From contig NZ_JFGT01000005.1 in NCBI RefSeq assembly GCF_000599885.1, positions 434,001 to 498,000 on the forward strand: DNA of 64,000 bases, given 5' to 3'. Source of the DNA: Pantoea sp. IMH (GTDB lineage Bacteria > Pseudomonadota > Gammaproteobacteria > Enterobacterales > Enterobacteriaceae). The translations under genes were made by a program, and so were the position numbers. The notes under the pieces were generated by a model, which was not told where the DNA came from, did no database searches, and saw nothing but the letters and a program-made list of their open reading frames with translations. This document shows positions 24,763 through 32,912 of the stretch, piece after piece (position 1 is the stretch's first letter; every line of letters begins with the position of its first letter).

Positions 24763-25755
24763 TCAGGCGCTGAGTTTCAGCTGTTTGAGCCGGTGATAGA
24801 GGGTGCGACGTGGAATGCCTAACTCATGCACCACCTCGTCGATACGGTTGCCGTGGCGATGCAGACACTCATGGATCAGGCTGCGTTCAATACGCCGTAG
24901 CCGCTCTTTCAGCATGATCGATTCCGCCTGCGGGATCGCCTGCTGACAGAGTACCGGCAGCCCCAGCACAAAGCGTTCCGCCGCCGCTTTGAGTTCACGG
25001 ATATTCCCCGGCCAGCTGTGTAGCAGCAGCGCCTCATCCAGCCCGGGCTGGCGCGGCGGCAGGGGCTGATGCAGCCGCTGCGCCGCCTCCTGCGTAAACT
25101 GGCGGAACAGTGGAATAATCAGTTCCGGACGCGAGCGCACCGTGGGCGTAGCCAGCGTGATGGTGTTCAGACGGAAATAGAGATCGCGGCGAAAACGCCC
25201 TTCAGCCACCAGCTGTTCCAGCGGCGTCTGGGCTGCGGCGATCACGCGCAGCGTCAGCGGAATGCAGCGGGTGCTGCCGAGCCGCTCAATGGCGCGCGTC
25301 TCCAACATGCGCAGCAGTTTGGCCTGGACGGTTAACGGCATACTGTCGATTTCATCGAGGAACAGAATGCCGTTATTGGCGGCTTCGATATAGCCAGGAC
25401 GCGAATGGTTGGCGCCGGTGTAAGCGCCGGACATCACGCCAAACAGTTCGCTTTCCGCCAGGGTTTCCGGGATGGCGCCGCAGTTCACCGGCACCAGCGG
25501 ACCGCTGCAGCCGGAGCTGTCATAAATCCGCCGCGCCAGCGTATCTTTCCCGGTACCGGTTTCGCCCTCTAACAGCACATCCACATGGAGTGGGGCAATT
25601 ATATCAACCAGTTTATGCAGATGAGCATGGATATCCGCTGACGGAACCGGGCAGGCCGACAATGTTGGCTGATGCAGCGCGGTGCTCTCAGCATGGCCGG
25701 TGCGCCGGCTCTCATGCGCCGTGCAACGCGTGCTGGTAGTCATTGCTTTAACCAT
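24763..25755 (-). CDS. hrpS: HrpS, sigma-54 enhancer-binding activator
   Basis: 330 aa. It lacks a receiver domain; the AAA+ domain begins near residue 40, as in HrpR/HrpS proteins. Walker A is GETGTGKD (64-71), the sigma-54 contact loop is GAYTGA (110-115, Tyr instead of the common Phe), and Walker B is GILFLDEID. A Fis-type HTH sits at the C-terminus (IDEVVHELGIPRRTLYHRL). It should activate the sigma-54 promoter upstream of hrpL, linking HrpX/HrpY signalling to the HrpL regulon. It has its own GGAG ribosome site. The 24621-24762 gap to hrpA holds only the hrpA promoter. Confidence 0.93.
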   Translation of the reverse strand: MVKAMTTSTRCTAHESRRTGHAESTALHQPTLSACPVPSADIHAHLHKLVDIIAPLHVDVLLEGETGTGKDTLARRIYDSSGCSGPLVPVNCGAIPETLAESELFGVMSGAYTGANHSRPGYIEAANNGILFLDEIDSMPLTVQAKLLRMLETRAIERLGSTRCIPLTLRVIAAAQTPLEQLVAEGRFRRDLYFRLNTITLATPTVRSRPELIIPLFRQFTQEAAQRLHQPLPPRQPGLDEALLLHSWPGNIRELKAAAERFVLGLPVLCQQAIPQAESIMLKERLRRIERSLIHECLHRHGNRIDEVVHELGIPRRTLYHRLKQLKLSA

Positions 25756-26223
25756 AATGTCTCCAGTGATTCGACATAAAATTTTTGCTGCGCGTAGTGG
25801 TGCATAGATACGTAACGTAAATTGTGAAATTTTTTTTATGGCAGGTGGTTGATAAAAAATTACAAAACCATTCGGTTCACTTACTTTCCGCTATATCGAT
25901 CGGCTACAGCTATCAGTCTGCGCTGATAAACTCGTAGGGATTCCCAACGCCGTTGTAGGGATTTCCTTACCTGTTGCCCGTTCGCCCCTTTAACCGTGCC
26001 GCTTGCCGCAATCCCTTGCCTATCAAGGTTGTCAGATGAATTTTTTATGTCTGTGGCCTGTGACACATCTCTTATCGCTTCTGATGGAACCCCTTTCGCT
26101 GTATTGCCACTTACAAATCGAGTCAGAGCCTGCCATGCCGTTACAAATGTCAGCAATCTGTAAATGCGGGGCGGCCTGGGATGCTCAATTCATTCACAAA
26201 CGTAACGTTTAACCGGAGGATGT
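25756..26223. other. Divergent promoter region between hrpS and the harpin operon
   Basis: 468 nt, AT-rich next to hrpS (T-tract around 25830-25840). Apart from the hrp box at 26086-26113 I recognise no gene. Frames on either strand here lack plausible ribosome sites. The region presumably holds the hrpS promoter, which I cannot pinpoint. Confidence 0.5.
26086..26113 (+). promoter_or_regulatory. hrp box upstream of the harpin-translocator pair
   Basis: GGAACC, 15-nt spacer, CCACTTA: exact HrpL consensus. It is 110 nt before the harpin start codon, a longer leader than at the other four boxes in this island. Confidence 0.9.
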
Positions 26224-27009
26224 ATGGGATTTAAATTAGGCGGACCTGGCGGACTTGGCGGCGGCGCGGGCAAACCGACAATGCCACCACCGGATTTATC
26301 TGGCAAAGGGCGTCAGGATATCGGGCCGAACGGTCCGCGTACCAATGCCAACAGCACCAACGGCACCGGTAATGGCACCAACACCCCGAATGCTAACGGC
26401 CCCAATACCAGCGGCCAGAACGTGAACGGCAAACAGGGTAAAGCCGGCAACCTGCTAGATTTCGGCGTCAATGCGGGCAGCGCCGGGCTGAGTCTGTTGG
26501 GGCCAGGCTTAACCGGCGGCGCAGGCGCGACGGGCGGTTCCGCCGGGCCCGCCAATCCCCTTAGCGCCCTGACAGGCAATCAGAGCGGCGGCCTGCTCTC
26601 GTCTGCTGGTAAAGGCGGCGGCGTTAGCCAGCTGCTACAGCAGCTGATGCTGCTGCTTGGTCTGCAACAGCTGCTGAAAGGCGGCGGTAGCGAACAGAAC
26701 ACCCAGCAGGCGGGCGGGCAGTCTGGCGGCAGCCAGGCGACGCAGGGTAACCAGGGCGGCGTTAACGGCATGATCCAGCAGCTTCAGCAAATGATGCAGC
26801 AGATGATGCAGATGATGCAGCAGCTGACCGGGATGCAGCAGGGCGGCGGCAATAGCGGCGGTACGCAGTCCAACAGCGGTGGTCAGAGCAATAGCCAGTC
26901 CGGCGGCAATATGTTAGGGAATCTGCTGAACTCGGTGCTGCAAGTGACCGGCCTGAATGCGCTGATGTCGCTGCTTGGCGGCGGTTCCAATAATGGGGAC
27001 GTAAAATAA
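26224..27009 (+). CDS. Harpin-like secreted protein
   Basis: 261 aa with classic harpin composition: very rich in Gly, Asn, Gln and Ser, no Cys, acidic and low in aromatic residues. A Gly/Asn-rich N-terminal half leads into two amphipathic leucine/methionine stretches: QLLQQLMLLLGLQQLL (about 140-155) and a Gln/Met run of the form MMQQMMQMMQQL (about 190-201). The last 35 residues (NLLNSVLQVTGLNALMSLL) are again amphipathic. It occupies the place of hrpN, but I see none of the conserved C-terminal sequence of HrpN, so I leave the symbol empty. Harpins are T3SS helper proteins that aid translocation and can trigger plant defence. GGAGG site, hrp box upstream, and the next gene overlaps its stop. 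Confidence 0.8.
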   Translation: MGFKLGGPGGLGGGAGKPTMPPPDLSGKGRQDIGPNGPRTNANSTNGTGNGTNTPNANGPNTSGQNVNGKQGKAGNLLDFGVNAGSAGLSLLGPGLTGGAGATGGSAGPANPLSALTGNQSGGLLSSAGKGGGVSQLLQQLMLLLGLQQLLKGGGSEQNTQQAGGQSGGSQATQGNQGGVNGMIQQLQQMMQQMMQMMQQLTGMQQGGGNSGGTQSNSGGQSNSQSGGNMLGNLLNSVLQVTGLNALMSLLGGGSNNGDVK

Positions 27010-28127
27010 TGGCATTAAACGTTAATGGAGGGGGAGCAGTCCCCCTTTTATCCGATCTCCCCGGGCGGCAGCCCGGCGGGGCAGATCTCAACGCAGGCGC
27101 TCAGCCCGGCACGCTGAAAAGCAATGGCGGCGTGCTTAAATATGGCGGCGCGGCGGCCAATGCGCCGCTGCCCGGCGAGGCATCCGGCAATGCGTTGCAG
27201 GCGGGTAGCGGACAGCAGGGCGGCGGTTTGTTACAGGGGCTGATGATGTTGATCGGGTTGCAGTCGTTGTTGCAAACCCTGTTCCAGTCGGCGGGCAGCC
27301 AGCAGACGGGGCAAACGACCCAGAGCGGTGAAGCCAGTCCGGAACTGCAAAATTTAACGCAGACGGGCGTACAGGGCGGCAGCGCCGGCGCAGGTCAGGT
27401 ACGCAGCAGCGAGCATGACACCAGCGTCAGGCCGACCGAAGAAAACCTGACGGGCCGTCCGCCGGGCGATAACCGCAGCGCCGAACAGATTCTGGATGAA
27501 AACCCGGTATTGAAAAACCTGGGCAATCAGAAAGATATCAAGCGCGATCGGCTGAAGGAACGCTTTGGCGACTGGACCGAAAGTAACCCCGATCCGAAGA
27601 GCCGTGCTGACGCAGCCTACAATATGGCCTGTGTGCTCAACAGCGTGAAGGGGCTGAAGGATCGTGAAGGCGGCGATCGCGGCAGCGTGCATACCAACGG
27701 CAAACTCGAAGGGATCACCAAATCCGGCGATGCCCGTCACGGTACGGAAGCTGGCGTGCTGAAGGATATTGCGGAGAAAGGACTGAGCGCGTTGCCCGCT
27801 GACGGCAATCTGCCCCAGACCAAAGATACGCACGTGCGTAAGGACGGTACCAATAAAGACAACTTCCAGTGGGGAATGGGCGAAGTTGGGCGCGTGCTGT
27901 CCAATATCCCGATTCTGAAGTCAGTGCTGGCCCCGATGTTTAATAATATCGGCGAGGCGCGGACGCTGGGTGAGGTCTTTACCGGCGGCCTGACCGGGCT
28001 GGCGGAAGGGGCGATGAGCGCGGCGCGTGGCCCGGCGGGCTGGGCGGTGACGGCGGCGACCGATGTCGTTTCCATTGCGATAGAAAACGGTGGTAAGAAT
28101 AAAAAAGATCCGCCGCCTTTTTCGTGA
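27009..28127 (+). CDS. Putative T3SS translocator with harpin-like N-terminus (HrpK/HrpF-type)
   Basis: 372 aa. Residues 1-150 are harpin-like (Gly/Gln-rich, with the amphipathic block LLQGLMMLIGLQSLLQTLF). Residues 155-290 are charged and structured, beginning EQILDENPVLKNLGNQKDIK. The C-terminal 75 residues contain hydrophobic segments (VLSNIPILKSVLAPMF and GPAGWAVTAATDVVSIAIE) that could insert into a membrane. This layout resembles the translocator domain shared by HrpK1 of Pseudomonas and HrpF of Xanthomonas, but much shorter than HrpK. The family link is from memory and unverified. The start codon overlaps the preceding harpin stop, so the two are made together. Confidence 0.6.
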   Translation: MALNVNGGGAVPLLSDLPGRQPGGADLNAGAQPGTLKSNGGVLKYGGAAANAPLPGEASGNALQAGSGQQGGGLLQGLMMLIGLQSLLQTLFQSAGSQQTGQTTQSGEASPELQNLTQTGVQGGSAGAGQVRSSEHDTSVRPTEENLTGRPPGDNRSAEQILDENPVLKNLGNQKDIKRDRLKERFGDWTESNPDPKSRADAAYNMACVLNSVKGLKDREGGDRGSVHTNGKLEGITKSGDARHGTEAGVLKDIAEKGLSALPADGNLPQTKDTHVRKDGTNKDNFQWGMGEVGRVLSNIPILKSVLAPMFNNIGEARTLGEVFTGGLTGLAEGAMSAARGPAGWAVTAATDVVSIAIENGGKNKKDPPPFS

Positions 28128-28145
28128 GCAACGGATGGCGACGAA

Positions 28146-28175
28146 AGTCCCTGCACAGGTGCAGGGACTTTTTTT
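28146..28175 (+). terminator. Rho-independent terminator of the harpin operon
   Basis: Perfect 10-bp stem (AGTCCCTGCA / TGCAGGGACT) with a CAGG loop, followed by seven T. It starts 18 nt after the translocator stop and ends at the 3' end of the convergent gene. Confidence 0.93.
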
Positions 28176-28176
28176 A

Positions 28177-29196
28177 TCAGGCGGGAAGCTGGCCCTGACC
28201 GCTGCTGATAATGGAGGAGAAGTTCATGACTTTATCCACGTAGGTGGCATCGCCGGTGCCAGTTTTCGATATATCGTTCAAATTATCGACGTTCACGTTA
28301 AGCGGACCCGAGTTATAGGCACGCAGCGCGGCGCCCATATTGCCGTCAAAGGCATTAAGCTGCTCTTTCATATAGAGCGCGCCTGCCATGATATTATCCG
28401 TGGGATTGTTGGGGTTGGCATTCGGCCCTAACAGATCCGGATTTTTGCTTTGCAGATCGGCAAAGGTGTTGCTGTTCACCTGCATCAGACCACTGTCCTG
28501 TAGCCCGTTGCCACCGTTAACCGTGGTTGCGCCCAAATTGCCGCGTGATTCCTGCCAGATTTGCGCTGCCAGCACCTCACCAGGCACGCCGGTTTTCGCT
28601 GCCGCATTTTGAATCGCTCCTTCATACGGCTTCAATGCCTCCGGCAAATGCAGCCCGCTGCTGCCCGCACTGCTTACGCTCTGGCCGCTACCGCTGGTAG
28701 CCGTAGTTCCTGCTGGCGCGCTGCTCTGTCCGCCTGTGGCTGAAGGTATTCCGCCACCGGTGGCCTGATCCGCTACGTTGCCTGCGGCAGGCGTTGTGGT
28801 ACCTGCACCGCCAGCGCCTGCATCGTTAAACAGATCCTGTGGCGTGCCGCCGCCACTACCGCCGCCGGACACCGGCTGGCCGCTCTGCTGCCCGTTCTGC
28901 TGGCCAGCGAGCTGCTGAAGCAGCGGCATTAACGAGTTAAGCAGGGCGCCGATCAGCTGCGTCAGCGTCTGGGCAATCTCATTATTTAACGCTTCCTGCG
29001 TCGAGCCGCCATTCTGACCAAACAGCGCATTGAGATCGGTGCCGCTACTGCCGCTTTGACTAAAGTCGATGCTATTCATGCCGCCAGTAGGGGAGAACGT
29101 GCCGCTGTTCAGTAATGAGGTTTTCTCCGACAGACCGCTGAGATCGGGTGGCGACAGTGGTTGAGTGGGGCCGGACAGCCCGGGTAATGTGATCAT
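28177..29196 (-). CDS. Harpin-lytic transglycosylase fusion (HopP1-like helper)
   Basis: 339 aa from the ATG at 29196 (AGGA site); a longer frame upstream runs through the hrp box. The N-terminal 180 residues are harpin-like: Gly/Ser/Gln-rich, Cys-free, with the amphipathic block QTLTQLIGALLNSLMPLLQQ. Residues about 184-320 are a soluble lytic transglycosylase (SLT) domain. The catalytic Glu is in QESRGN (Glu216), followed by GLMQV (236-240) and ALRAYNSGP (290-298), the three diagnostic SLT motifs. It would cut peptidoglycan to let the pilus through and may act as a helper, like Pseudomonas HopP1. It is transcribed alone from its own hrp box toward the harpin operon. Confidence 0.85.
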   Translation of the reverse strand: MITLPGLSGPTQPLSPPDLSGLSEKTSLLNSGTFSPTGGMNSIDFSQSGSSGTDLNALFGQNGGSTQEALNNEIAQTLTQLIGALLNSLMPLLQQLAGQQNGQQSGQPVSGGGSGGGTPQDLFNDAGAGGAGTTTPAAGNVADQATGGGIPSATGGQSSAPAGTTATSGSGQSVSSAGSSGLHLPEALKPYEGAIQNAAAKTGVPGEVLAAQIWQESRGNLGATTVNGGNGLQDSGLMQVNSNTFADLQSKNPDLLGPNANPNNPTDNIMAGALYMKEQLNAFDGNMGAALRAYNSGPLNVNVDNLNDISKTGTGDATYVDKVMNFSSIISSGQGQLPA

Positions 29197-29231
29197 AGAG
29201 TCATCCTTATTGCTTGTGGGGGTCAGTGAGT

Positions 29232-29259
29232 TAAGTGGCGCAATAAGGTCGGCGGTTCC
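29232..29259 (-). promoter_or_regulatory. hrp box upstream of the harpin-transglycosylase gene
   Basis: On the minus strand: GGAACC, 15-nt spacer, CCACTTA; exact consensus, 35 nt before the start codon. Confidence 0.92.
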
Positions 29260-29449
29260 GGATAAGATTGTACGCGTGAAAGATAAATGCAAAGCCACCA
29301 GCAGCATGAGGCCTGACGGCGAGTTAATTCAGAGCAGAGGTTCGATAGGGGCAACCGGCAGGAAAAATTTATATTCGCCTGCTTCGGTTTTTAGCTGGAT
29401 AAACCTTAATTTGCGCCAGAAACCGGCGGCCTGCTTATCTTTGGCTTCT

Positions 29450-29630
29450 TGATCTTATCGGCTTCCTTATCCAACAAGCGCTGCGCTGCTACAGCGGTAG
29501 CCAGGTACGTTTTCCCGCAGCCGGCTTCACCACTGGCGAATGTCAGAGATTTAGTTTCAAGAGAGATAATGTGCCTGGGCTTCGTTACGTGCTTCGATAG
29601 GGGAGTTATCGCGCCTGGGTTTGGGAAGTA
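29450..29630 (-). pseudogene. Remnant of a PhoH-like ATPase gene
   Basis: The minus strand encodes, across two frames, RRDNSPIEARNEAQAHYLS and then, after a frame change near 29558-29568, LETKSLTFASGEAGCGKTYL followed by ATAVAAQRLLDKEADKI. This includes a Walker A motif (GEAGCGKT) and reads like the N-terminal half of enterobacterial PhoH. Both the beginning and the C-terminal half are missing. It lies at the right edge of the T3SS island, so it may be debris from the insertion site or from a passing element. Confidence 0.6.
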
Positions 29631-29657
29631 GAACGGATGCCCTTGCCAGAGCCGTTT

Positions 29658-29804
29658 TCATGCATCGGCTGGGCGAAATATTGTCGCGTCGGCAATAAAC
29701 TGAGAAACGCTAACGCGGCTCAGTTGGGTGGCAGTCTCGATTTCGCTTTTTATATCAGGACTAATACGCAGTTCAAGACGTTCGCTTTTAGCTAAAGAAA
29801 CCAT
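29658..29804 (-). pseudogene. Truncated DUF1778-type (TacA-like) antitoxin
   Basis: 48-codon frame with ATG at 29804 and a GGGAGA site. The product begins MVSLAKSERLELRISPDIKS and continues EIETATQLSRVSVSQFIADA, a ribbon-helix-helix DUF1778 antitoxin N-terminus. Full-length members are roughly 80-95 aa; here the C-terminal toxin-binding tail is replaced by a few unrelated residues before TGA. No acetyltransferase toxin gene follows. Probably a decayed toxin-antitoxin remnant, but the DNA-binding part could still be made. The surrounding 29260-30062 stretch otherwise shows no gene beyond this and the PhoH remnant. Confidence 0.6.
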
Positions 29805-30062
29805 AATCTCTCCCGTACTGTTACTTCATGATCTGCTATCGCGCGAAATTTATCTCAGCGTTGTTGCTGATATGTACGGCAGATTACCGTACAAAATCAG
29901 TGTGAGGCGCTAACCTGACGTAATCAATCATCAGAACAATAAAAAGTGCACTGCCGGCAAAGCTGTGCGGCACGCCACAAAACGGGAATTCCCTGGCGCG
30001 GTTACGGTTCCATGGGCTGAGTTCGCGGCATCATAGCCCTGAGTGGTCACCCAGGGAATACA

Positions 30063-32822
30063 ATGATGCGTAAAGATAAATTACTGAATTTTCTTAGTAA
30101 TCAGACCGATTTTTTTGATCCGCAGAATGTGAGTGAAGTCTTTACCGCCGCCTGGCTGGCGCAGCGTTTTGCTATGCAGCGTAATACCGCCAGCCATTAC
30201 CTTAATCAGCTGGTGGCGCAGGGCGAACTGATAAAAATCAATGGCCGTCCGGTCTGCTTCCTGCATAAAGCCAGCTTTGAACAGCAGTTTTTCCCGCTGC
30301 CGCGCAGTGAGTACGCCAGCATCGCCGAGCTGCTGGCGGAAGAGGGAGAACCCGCGCCCGAGGCGGATCATTTCGCCTTATTAATTGGTCACGATGGCAG
30401 CCTGAAAAAGCCCATCGAGCAGCTCAAAACCGCGCTGTTTTATCCCGACGGCGGATTGCCGCTGCTGATCACCGGCGACAGCGGCACCGGCAAAAGTTAT
30501 ATGGCGCAGCTGCTGCATGAATACGCCATCGCCCAGCAGGTGATTGCGCCCGACGCTCCTTTTATCAATGTTAACTGCGCGCAGTATGCCAGCAACCCTG
30601 AACTGCTGGCCGCTAACCTGTTTGGCTATGTTAAAGGGGCGTTTACCGGCGCGGTGAGCGATAAAGCGGGCGCGTTTGAAGCAGCGTACGGCGGGATCCT
30701 GTTTCTTGATGAGGTGCACCGACTGCACGCCGAAGGGCAGGAAAAGCTGTTTACCTGGCTCGATCGCGGCGAAATCTTTCGGCTGGGGGAAACCGCGCAC
30801 GGGCACAAGGTGGCGACGCGCCTGATCTTTGCCACTACCGAAGAGGTGCACAGTACCTTTCTCACCACCTTTATTCGTCGCATTCCGATTCAGATTACTT
30901 TGCCCGATCTGCAAAGCCGCAGCCCGCAGGAAAAACAGGCGCTGATGCGGCAATTTTTCTGGCAGGAAGCGCAAAAGGTCGGCGGCCGCCTGCGCCTGAG
31001 TCCACGGCTGATGAACGCGCTGGAAAGCCATATCTGGCGTGGCAACGTCGGTGAAATGAAAAATGCGGTGAAGTACAGCGTGGCGTCAGCCTGGGCGCGT
31101 CAGCGGAATCAGCCGACTATTGAGGTTACTCTTCACGATTTGCCGGAGACGGTGATGGTACAGCTGCCTGCCGTGGAGGATACCCTGGCGGAGCCGCTGC
31201 TGATTGACCAGAACAGCGTGCTGCCCTGGCTTCTGCGCCAGCAGGATGGCGCCCGGCTGCTGATTCAGGATGCGCAGCTGGAGGTGCTGTCACTGTTTGA
31301 ACACTGGCGCAGCGGTCAGCTGGCGTGGGAAGAGATGGAAAAACGCATGGGCAATGAGATTGACAACCTGTTTGACCAGCTGATCTTTGCTCACCGCAAT
31401 CCGCAGGCGTCACCCATGCTGTTGCTGACCAGTAACCAGGTGCGCGAAGAGTTTTACCGGCTGGAGAAGCGCTTTAACCTGCAATTTAACGGCAACTGCA
31501 TTTACGCCCTGAGCCATTATCTGCTGCATCGCGCCAGCGAAGCCTCTGCGCGCCTTAACACCGAGCTGATCCGCACGCTTTCCCACAGCCTGGAACAGCG
31601 CTACCCGCTGCTGTACCGCTTCTGCCATGAGGTGCTGACGGCGGTAGCTCATAAGCTCGATTTGCAGGTACAGCATATGGACGCCTTGCTGCTGATCCTC
31701 TGGCTGCAAAAGTGTGGCGTGCTGAGCCAGACCCAGGTGACGCGCGCGGTGATCCTGGCGCACGGATACGCCACTGCCAGCAGTATTGCCAACGTGGCGA
31801 ATCGCCTGTTGAAAAGCAATCTGTTTGAGTCTTTCGATATGCCGCTGGACGTCACGCCAGAAGCGATTGCCAGCGAGGTGATGCGCTACATTGAGCGTAA
31901 TGCGCTGGCGACCGGGCTGGTGATCCTGGTGGATATGGGATCGCTGAATGCTATTTATCAGCACTTTAACCGCCATATCACCACGCCGGTAGCGATTATC
32001 AATAATGTTTCAACGCGGATGGCGCTGTATGTTGGCGAACGTATCCTGCGCGGCGATCTGCCGGAAGCGATCGTCAGCGACGTGGCGAGCGATCTGCCGA
32101 TTGAGCATCAGCTGTTTTATCCGCAGCAAAATAAGCCACGGGCGATTATTACCACCTGCGCCACCGGCCTTGGCGCGGCCAATAATCTGAGCGCGCTGCT
32201 GAAAGCCAGCATTCCACAGGCGCTGGCGATAGAAACCGTCGCCTGTGATTACCACAGCCTGCTGGATCGCCACAAAAGAGAGCCGCTGCTGGCGCGTTAT
32301 GAGGTACTGGCAGTGGTCGGCACGGTCGATCCTCACCTGCCGGTGCCGTGGATCTCGCTGGAGTCGCTGATTTCCGGCACCGGCAGCGCCACGCTGAAAG
32401 CGCTGTTCGGTACTTTGACCAGCGCCGAACAGGTCGAAGAGATCAACAATCAGCTGGTGAAGAATTTTTCCCTGCGGCGCGTTATCGAGTCGGTGACCAT
32501 TCTCGATACCGGCAAAGTGATCAATCAGGTCGAGCAATTTTTGCTGCGTTATGAGCATCTTGCCGGGCTGGAGCTGACTAACGATCGCAAGGTGGCGCTC
32601 TATATTCATATCAGCTGCCTGATCGAACGGCTGATCCGCCAGGCCGCTATTGAATGTTATAGCGGAGCACAGCGTCCGTCCCGCCAGCTAAACGCGCTGC
32701 GCGAGGCGCTTAGTGTCATTGAGTCCAGCTATAGTGTCAAAATCCCCGACGCCGAGCTCTGTTACATCCACGATATTCTTCATCGTGAAACCGAATTTAT
32801 CCCCTCAGATCAACAGTTTTAG
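30063..32822 (+). CDS. LevR-family sigma-54 activator with PTS regulation domains (GfrR-like)
   Basis: 919 aa. Layout: an N-terminal winged HTH (about 5-65), an AAA+ domain with Walker A GDSGTGKS (138-145), the sigma-54 loop GAFTGA (193-198) and Walker B GGILFLDEVH, then PTS-regulation (PRD) and EII-like domains through to the C-terminus, including AIITTCATGLGAANNL. LevR-type activators are controlled by phosphorylation from PTS proteins and drive sigma-54 promoters of adjacent mannose-family PTS operons. Exactly such a promoter lies 40 nt downstream of the stop, ahead of the PTS genes, so this is their activator. It may start at either of the first two Met codons. Confidence 0.9.
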   Translation: MMRKDKLLNFLSNQTDFFDPQNVSEVFTAAWLAQRFAMQRNTASHYLNQLVAQGELIKINGRPVCFLHKASFEQQFFPLPRSEYASIAELLAEEGEPAPEADHFALLIGHDGSLKKPIEQLKTALFYPDGGLPLLITGDSGTGKSYMAQLLHEYAIAQQVIAPDAPFINVNCAQYASNPELLAANLFGYVKGAFTGAVSDKAGAFEAAYGGILFLDEVHRLHAEGQEKLFTWLDRGEIFRLGETAHGHKVATRLIFATTEEVHSTFLTTFIRRIPIQITLPDLQSRSPQEKQALMRQFFWQEAQKVGGRLRLSPRLMNALESHIWRGNVGEMKNAVKYSVASAWARQRNQPTIEVTLHDLPETVMVQLPAVEDTLAEPLLIDQNSVLPWLLRQQDGARLLIQDAQLEVLSLFEHWRSGQLAWEEMEKRMGNEIDNLFDQLIFAHRNPQASPMLLLTSNQVREEFYRLEKRFNLQFNGNCIYALSHYLLHRASEASARLNTELIRTLSHSLEQRYPLLYRFCHEVLTAVAHKLDLQVQHMDALLLILWLQKCGVLSQTQVTRAVILAHGYATASSIANVANRLLKSNLFESFDMPLDVTPEAIASEVMRYIERNALATGLVILVDMGSLNAIYQHFNRHITTPVAIINNVSTRMALYVGERILRGDLPEAIVSDVASDLPIEHQLFYPQQNKPRAIITTCATGLGAANNLSALLKASIPQALAIETVACDYHSLLDRHKREPLLARYEVLAVVGTVDPHLPVPWISLESLISGTGSATLKALFGTLTSAEQVEEINNQLVKNFSLRRVIESVTILDTGKVINQVEQFLLRYEHLAGLELTNDRKVALYIHISCLIERLIRQAAIECYSGAQRPSRQLNALREALSVIESSYSVKIPDAELCYIHDILHRETEFIPSDQQF

Positions 32823-32861
32823 TCCGATTTGTCCTTTTATGCATCGGCGCGCCACTATACC

Positions 32862-32877
32862 TGGCACGCCGGTTGCT
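32862..32877 (+). promoter_or_regulatory. sigma-54 promoter of the gfr-type PTS operon
   Basis: TGGCAC-GCCGG-TTGCT, a perfect -24/-12 element, 35 nt before the chosen EIIA start codon. Confidence 0.92.
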
Positions 32878-32912
32878 CTTATTAACGCGTGGAACCGCTT
32901 GATGAGGTCAGG

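Noticed and set aside
26749-26835. Gln/Met codon repeats in the harpin gene as a possible repeat array
   Set aside because: The repetition is short, irregular and explained by harpin amino acid composition; no CRISPR-like or satellite structure.
30000-30030. GGTTCC near 30007 as a sixth hrp box (minus strand)
   Set aside because: No CCACnnA partner at 15 or 16 nt spacing.
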